5,822 nt of DNA, taken from SZUA-320 sp041612035. GTDB taxonomy: Bacteria; Gemmatimonadota; Gemmatimonadetes; Gemmatimonadales; GWC2-71-9. Of the stretch, positions 5,678 to 5,822 are shown piece by piece. The notes beneath the pieces were generated by a model. That model made no database searches. It was not told where the DNA came from and saw only the letters and a list, made by a program, of their open reading frames with translations. The translations under genes were made by a program, and so were the position numbers. The stretch spans positions 1 to 5,822 of the forward strand of contig JBFILX010000151.1 in assembly GCA_041612035.1 (NCBI GenBank). The letters run 5' to 3'. The stretch's first letter is position 1. Each line of letters begins with the position of its first letter.

Positions 5678-5822
5678 ATGTGCGTCACCACCTGGACGGA
5701 ATACAGCCTGATCATCGCCACGCACCTGGCCCGGCACCGCGGGGCCAAGGCACCGATCCCGGCCCGCGAGCTGGCGGAGCAGGAGCGGCTCCCGGCCGAC
5801 TACGTCGAGCAGATCCTCCTCC
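5678..5822 (+). CDS. Rrf2-family transcriptional regulator (3' partial)
   Basis: Only the first 48 codons are inside the window. The protein starts MCVTTWTEYSLIIATHLARH and continues with PIPARELAEQERLPADYVEQILL, the pattern of the Rrf2 winged-helix domain: a first helix with the TEYSL motif and alanine/leucine repeats (about residues 6-19), then helix-turn-helix elements (about 28-35 and 39-48, the recognition helix). Family members include IscR, NsrR, CymR and RirA, many of which sense iron-sulfur status, nitric oxide or cysteine, often through three cysteines in the part missing here. What this one senses therefore cannot be told. The Cys at position 2 is unusual and is not one of the family's usual cluster ligands. 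No stop occurs before the window end. A dyad and direct repeat just upstream suggest autoregulation. Confidence 0.85.
   Translation, partial: MCVTTWTEYSLIIATHLARHRGAKAPIPARELAEQERLPADYVEQILL

Noticed and set aside
1..5822. tRNA, rRNA, CRISPR, insertion sequence, phage or defence modules
   Set aside because: I looked for repeat arrays, terminal inverted repeats, transposase motifs and tRNA-like cloverleaf signals and saw none; nearly all the sequence is occupied by housekeeping-type genes.

Overview
This is a compact, very GC-rich stretch (about 70% or more by eye) with every recognisable gene on the + strand. Codon third positions are nearly all G or C, starts include GTG and apparently CTG, and Shine-Dalgarno signals are weak. 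This fits a high-GC environmental bacterium. The gene styles remind me of Gemmatimonadota, but that is an impression; the window alone does not fix the phylum.

Layout. (1) 1-1045: the 3' part of an E2 dihydrolipoamide acyltransferase gene (subunit-binding domain, Ala/Pro linkers, catalytic domain with HxxxDG); its lipoyl domain lies upstream of the window. (2) 1045-1621: two small genes of unknown function (102 and 87 aa), packed behind E2 with a 1-nt overlap and a 4-nt gap. (3) 1618-2484: a PHP-domain phosphoesterase of the YciV/RNase AM type. Its metal-binding HLH motif lies upstream of the first ATG/GTG/TTG, so translation probably begins at a CTG that overlaps the previous stop as CTGA. 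(4) 2512-3483: thioredoxin reductase, overlapped by 8 nt by (5) 3476-4123: a glyoxalase II-like metallo-beta-lactamase-fold hydrolase starting at GTG. (6) 4192-5589: aspartate ammonia-lyase, behind a 68-bp spacer holding a -10-like box and an inverted repeat. (7) 5590-5677: the only larger intergenic space. It holds a weak terminator candidate, an 8-bp direct repeat spaced 23 bp apart, a perfect 9-bp-arm dyad and a -10-like TACATT placed so that the next message would be nearly leaderless. (8) 5678-end: the N-terminal winged-helix part of an Rrf2-family regulator, cut by the window edge.

How they fit together. Overlaps and tiny gaps suggest E2, the two small genes and the PHP gene are co-transcribed and translationally coupled. 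trxB and the MBL hydrolase form a second coupled pair linked to thiol redox and thioester detoxification. aspA (aspartate to fumarate plus ammonia) feeds the same central carbon metabolism that E2 serves. The Rrf2 gene starts a new transcription unit and probably controls itself and genes beyond the window.

I found no convincing new multi-gene system. The points most worth a second look are the CTG start of the PHP gene, the dyad and direct-repeat architecture in front of the Rrf2 gene, the dyad overlapping the aspA ribosome-binding region, and the pair of small unknown genes.
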